A DNA stretch of 17,154 bases, taken from contig DATIBT010000077.1 in assembly GCA_035457345.1 (NCBI GenBank), positions 1 to 17,154 of the forward strand. The letters are read 5' to 3'. Of the stretch, positions 14,213-17,154 are shown one piece after another. The notes below the pieces were generated by a model. It did no database searches and was not told where the DNA came from. It saw nothing but the letters and a program-made list of their open reading frames with translations. Position numbers and translations under genes: made by a program. The DNA comes from DASTDY01 sp035457345 (GTDB taxonomy: Bacteria; Patescibacteriota; Saccharimonadia; Saccharimonadales; EFPC-124). Within the stretch, counting starts at the first letter, position 1; each line of letters begins with the position of its first letter.

Positions 14213-17154
14213 ATGAGTCGTTTAAGCCATCTCACTACCAGCATTGCCGATTTTGACGCAGTGCGCCTGGCCGTTGCGTCCGCCGAAGACATTTTGGAAT
14301 GGTCGCACGGTGAGGTCCTCAAGCCAGAGACCATTAACTACCGCACCCAGAAGCCAGAACGCGACGGTTTGTTCTGTGAGCGCATCTTTGGGCCAGTGAA
14401 GGACATCAACCCTCACGACGCCAAATACAAAGGTGTCCGCTCACGCGAAGCTGCCGTCGACAAAAACGGCGAACTGGTAACCAAGAGCATTGTGCGCCGC
14501 GAGCGCATGGGCCACATTGGTCTGGCAACGCCTGTTGCTCACATCTGGTTTATGCGCGGTACGCCAAGCGCGATGGGTCTGCTGCTTGGGCTGACTGTCC
14601 GCAACATTGAACGCGTCGCTTACTTTGCAAGCTACATTGTTAAGAAAGTTGATGTTGAGAAGCGCGACCAGTTTGCTGCCGACGCTGAGGCTGAATACGA
14701 AGCAGCCAAGCTCGCTATCAAAACCCGCTTTGAAAAAGAAGGCGAAGCAGAAGGTGCCGACGTAAAGGCCCTGGCTGCTGCCCAGAGCAAAGAACTCGAC
14801 GAACTAACCGAGAGCTACTTGCTTAAGAAGTCTCAGCTAGAGAGCCTGCAAAAAGCAGCCCTCATGAGTGAGACTGACTACCGCAACCTTCCAGAAGACT
14901 ACCGCGAACTCATCGCTGTAGGCATGGGTGGTTCGGCACTGTACGAACTGTTGCAAGAGATTGACCTCGACGCGCTCGTAAAAGAGCTCGCCGAAGAAGC
15001 TGAAGCCGCTAAAGGCCAGCGCAAGAAGAAAGTCCTCAAGCGCCTCAAGGTTCTTGAAGGCATGCAACGCGCAGGCATCAAGCCAACCAGCATGTGTATG
15101 ACCGTTCTACCAGTTATCCCACCAGACCTTCGTCCGATGGTACAGCTGACCGGTGGCCGCTTTGCGACCTCTGACCTGAACGACTTGTACCGCCGCGTCA
15201 TCAACCGCAACAACCGTCTGAAGAAGCTCATCGAGCTCAATGCTCCAGAGGTAATCCGCCGCAACGAAATGCGTATGCTGCAGGAAGCTGTCGATGCCCT
15301 CATCGACAACAGCGCCACCCGCAGCGGCCGCGCCGTTTCAGCAACGGGTGGCCGTCGCCGCCTGAAGTCCCTCAGCGACATGCTGAAGGGTAAGCAGGGT
15401 CGCTTCCGCCAGAACCTCTTGGGTAAGCGCGTCGACTACTCTGGCCGCTCGGTTATTGTTGCCGGTCCGGACCTCAAGATTAACCAGTGCGGTCTGCCAA
15501 AGCTTATGGCTCTTGAACTCTTCAAGCCATTCGTTATTGCAGAACTCCTGGCTAACGAACACGCCCACAACATCAAGAGCGCAACCCGCCTGATTGAGTC
15601 TAGCGCCAGCGAAGTGTGGGACGCCCTGGACGAAGTCATTAAAGAGAAGTACGTGCTGCTGAACCGCGCACCATCTCTCCACCGTCTGTCTATTCAGGCC
15701 TTCCAACCTAAGCTGATCGAAGGTAAGGCTATCCAGCTGCATCCACTCGTCTGTAAAGGTTTCAACGCCGACTTCGACGGTGACCAGATGGCCGTCCACC
15801 TACCGCTTAGCGAAGAAGCTCAGCGCGAAGCTCGTGACCTCATGAGTGCAACAAACAACCTCCTGAAGCCTGCTGACGGTTCACCAATTCTGAACATCAG
15901 CCAGGACATCGTGCTCGGTTGTTACTACCTGACCTATCCTAAGCCAGACGCTCAGGTGAAGGAGCCAAAGAACTTTGCCTCTGTTAACGAAGCTATCTAC
16001 GCGTACGAAAACGGTGCCATAAAGCTTCAGACGCCAATCATTGTCCCTGTAAAGGGCGAACGCCGTGAGACCACCCTTGGCCGTGTGTACTTTAACGAGA
16101 TCCTGCCTGAAGACTTCAAATACGTTGAAGACGTTATGGGCAAGAAGAAGCTTGGTAAAGTATTGGCCCGCATCTTTGAAGGTTATGGCTCGGAGATCAC
16201 CGCTAAGATCGCCGACGACGTAAAAGACTTGGCGCTCGAATATGCAACCCTCGGTGCTGTCTCGACCGGTATGACTGACTACTTTGAAGTAACTGAACTC
16301 GACAAGATCATCGCTGAAGGTGACGAGCGCGCTGCTAAAATTAGTGACCAGTACGAACAAGGTCTGATTACTGATGAAGAGCGCTACAGCCTCACCGTTG
16401 CTAACTGGCGCACCATCGACAAGAAGGTGCTCGAGCTGCTGCAAGGCCGCTTAGTCCAGGAAGACACCAGTGTTGCCGTGATGGTTGACTCTGGTGCTCG
16501 TGGTGACCTGTCAAACGTCAAGCTGGCGACCGCTATGATCGGTATCATGGTGGACGCAACCGGTAAGGAAATTGAGCTGCCAATCCGCTCTAGCTACAAG
16601 AAGGGTCTTTCACCACTGGAAGCCTTCGTTGCTACCCGCGGTACACGTAAAGGTCTGATTGACACCGCCCTTAAGACTGCTGACTCTGGTTACCTGACCC
16701 GCCGTCTGGTAGACGTGAGCCAAGACGTCTTCACGGTGGACGAAGAATCAAACGACCCAGGCTTCGCCATTTACCGCGCTGAGTCTGACGAAACCATGAT
16801 TGCGTTCTCTGACCGTCTGTACGGTCGCTACGCAGCCGTTGACATTAAGGGGCACGTCAAGAAGGGCGAGCTCCTCACTCGCGAAATCGCCGACGCTATT
16901 GAAGCCGACGATCAGATTTCGGAAGTGCTCATCATGAGCGTCCTGACCGACCCAAGCCTCCGCGGTATTGCGCCTAAGAGTTACGGTATCGACATGGCTA
17001 CCAACAAGCTCATTGATATCCACGAACCAGTCGGCGTTATTGCCGCCCAGTCCGTCGGTGAGCCTGGTACCCAGCTAACCCTGAACACCTTCCACGCCGG
17101 TGGTGTGGCTGGTGAAGACATTACCCAGGGTCTGCCACGTGTTGACGAGTTGTT
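14213..17154 (+). CDS. rpoC: DNA-directed RNA polymerase subunit beta-prime, 3' end cut by window
   Basis: 980 codons are visible and the frame runs off the window. Intact family blocks: R-R-E-R-M-G-H-I at 95-102; P-V-I-P-P-D-L-R-P-M-V-Q-L; G-K-R-V-D-Y-S-G-R-S-V-I-V; catalytic Mg-binding N-A-D-F-D-G-D at 518-524; T-A-D-S-G-Y-L-T-R-R-L; bridge-helix and trigger-loop start G-V-I-A-A-Q-S-V-G-E-P-G-T-Q-L. A charged helical insertion at about 143-222 corresponds to the coiled-coil insert of actinobacterial-type beta-prime. Odd: all four cysteines of the N-terminal zinc ribbon (C70, C72, C85, C88 in E. coli) are P, D, V, N, and those of the second zinc site (C814, C888, C895, C898) are S846, D913, A920, S923, with no length change. 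The trigger loop reads L957-N958-T-F-H961. ATG fixed by AAGGAGG and adjacency to rpoB. Confidence 0.98.
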   Translation, partial: MSRLSHLTTSIADFDAVRLAVASAEDILEWSHGEVLKPETINYRTQKPERDGLFCERIFGPVKDINPHDAKYKGVRSREAAVDKNGELVTKSIVRRERMGHIGLATPVAHIWFMRGTPSAMGLLLGLTVRNIERVAYFASYIVKKVDVEKRDQFAADAEAEYEAAKLAIKTRFEKEGEAEGADVKALAAAQSKELDELTESYLLKKSQLESLQKAALMSETDYRNLPEDYRELIAVGMGGSALYELLQEIDLDALVKELAEEAEAAKGQRKKKVLKRLKVLEGMQRAGIKPTSMCMTVLPVIPPDLRPMVQLTGGRFATSDLNDLYRRVINRNNRLKKLIELNAPEVIRRNEMRMLQEAVDALIDNSATRSGRAVSATGGRRRLKSLSDMLKGKQGRFRQNLLGKRVDYSGRSVIVAGPDLKINQCGLPKLMALELFKPFVIAELLANEHAHNIKSATRLIESSASEVWDALDEVIKEKYVLLNRAPSLHRLSIQAFQPKLIEGKAIQLHPLVCKGFNADFDGDQMAVHLPLSEEAQREARDLMSATNNLLKPADGSPILNISQDIVLGCYYLTYPKPDAQVKEPKNFASVNEAIYAYENGAIKLQTPIIVPVKGERRETTLGRVYFNEILPEDFKYVEDVMGKKKLGKVLARIFEGYGSEITAKIADDVKDLALEYATLGAVSTGMTDYFEVTELDKIIAEGDERAAKISDQYEQGLITDEERYSLTVANWRTIDKKVLELLQGRLVQEDTSVAVMVDSGARGDLSNVKLATAMIGIMVDATGKEIELPIRSSYKKGLSPLEAFVATRGTRKGLIDTALKTADSGYLTRRLVDVSQDVFTVDEESNDPGFAIYRAESDETMIAFSDRLYGRYAAVDIKGHVKKGELLTREIADAIEADDQISEVLIMSVLTDPSLRGIAPKSYGIDMATNKLIDIHEPVGVIAAQSVGEPGTQLTLNTFHAGGVAGEDITQGLPRVDEL

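Overview
The window reads as chromosomal DNA of a reduced, fast-evolving bacterium. My best guess is Candidatus Saccharibacteria (TM7), within the Patescibacteria/CPR. This is inferred from the divergent but Actinobacteria/Chloroflexi-like RNA polymerase subunits, the compact layout, start codons lying directly on -10 boxes, and interspersed small lineage-specific membrane proteins. TGA acts as a normal stop, which argues against the TGA-recoding CPR groups (Gracilibacteria, Absconditabacteria). There is no mobile element, CRISPR array, rRNA or defence island. The conserved backbone is housekeeping; the unusual material is inside and between those genes.

Layout. 1-1070: the 3' end of an unrecognised gene, overlapping by one base the start of rsmD (16S rRNA m2G966 methyltransferase), closed by a terminator. 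1106-2641: a 511-aa protein of unknown function. 2674-2757: tRNA-Leu(TAG) with a good promoter, sharing a perfect-palindrome terminator with a convergent DJ-1/PfpI gene (2819-3457, minus). 3540-4106: DUF1697 protein, divergent from the DJ-1 gene. 4203-4544: small membrane protein, followed by a hairpin-rich gap. 4690-6012: hisS. 6070-7408: two unknown multi-pass membrane proteins. 7511-8800: tig (trigger factor). 8866-9171: small membrane protein whose Shine-Dalgarno lies inside the tig terminator stem. 9302-9907: clpP under a perfect CIRCE/HrcA operator. 10085-10555 (minus): membrane/coiled-coil protein. 10802-17154: rpoB and the first 980 codons of rpoC, behind a structured leader.

The core genes cover translation (rsmD, tRNA-Leu, hisS), nascent-chain folding and proteolysis (tig, clpP) and transcription (rpoBC). 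Several start 6-10 nt after a -10 box, implying leaderless or near-leaderless mRNAs. The unknown membrane-protein genes between hisS and rpoB instead have purine-rich Shine-Dalgarno sequences, often GTG starts, and GC-rich 3' hairpins without a U tract.

The most notable observation is the RNA polymerase. All eight cysteines of the two beta-prime zinc sites are replaced, with spacing preserved. The trigger loop has the archaeal/eukaryotic-like L-N-T-F-H instead of the bacterial M-R-T-F-H, and beta has D-D where E-D is nearly universal at the secondary metal/NTP site. It looks like a zinc-independent enzyme with altered active-site chemistry.
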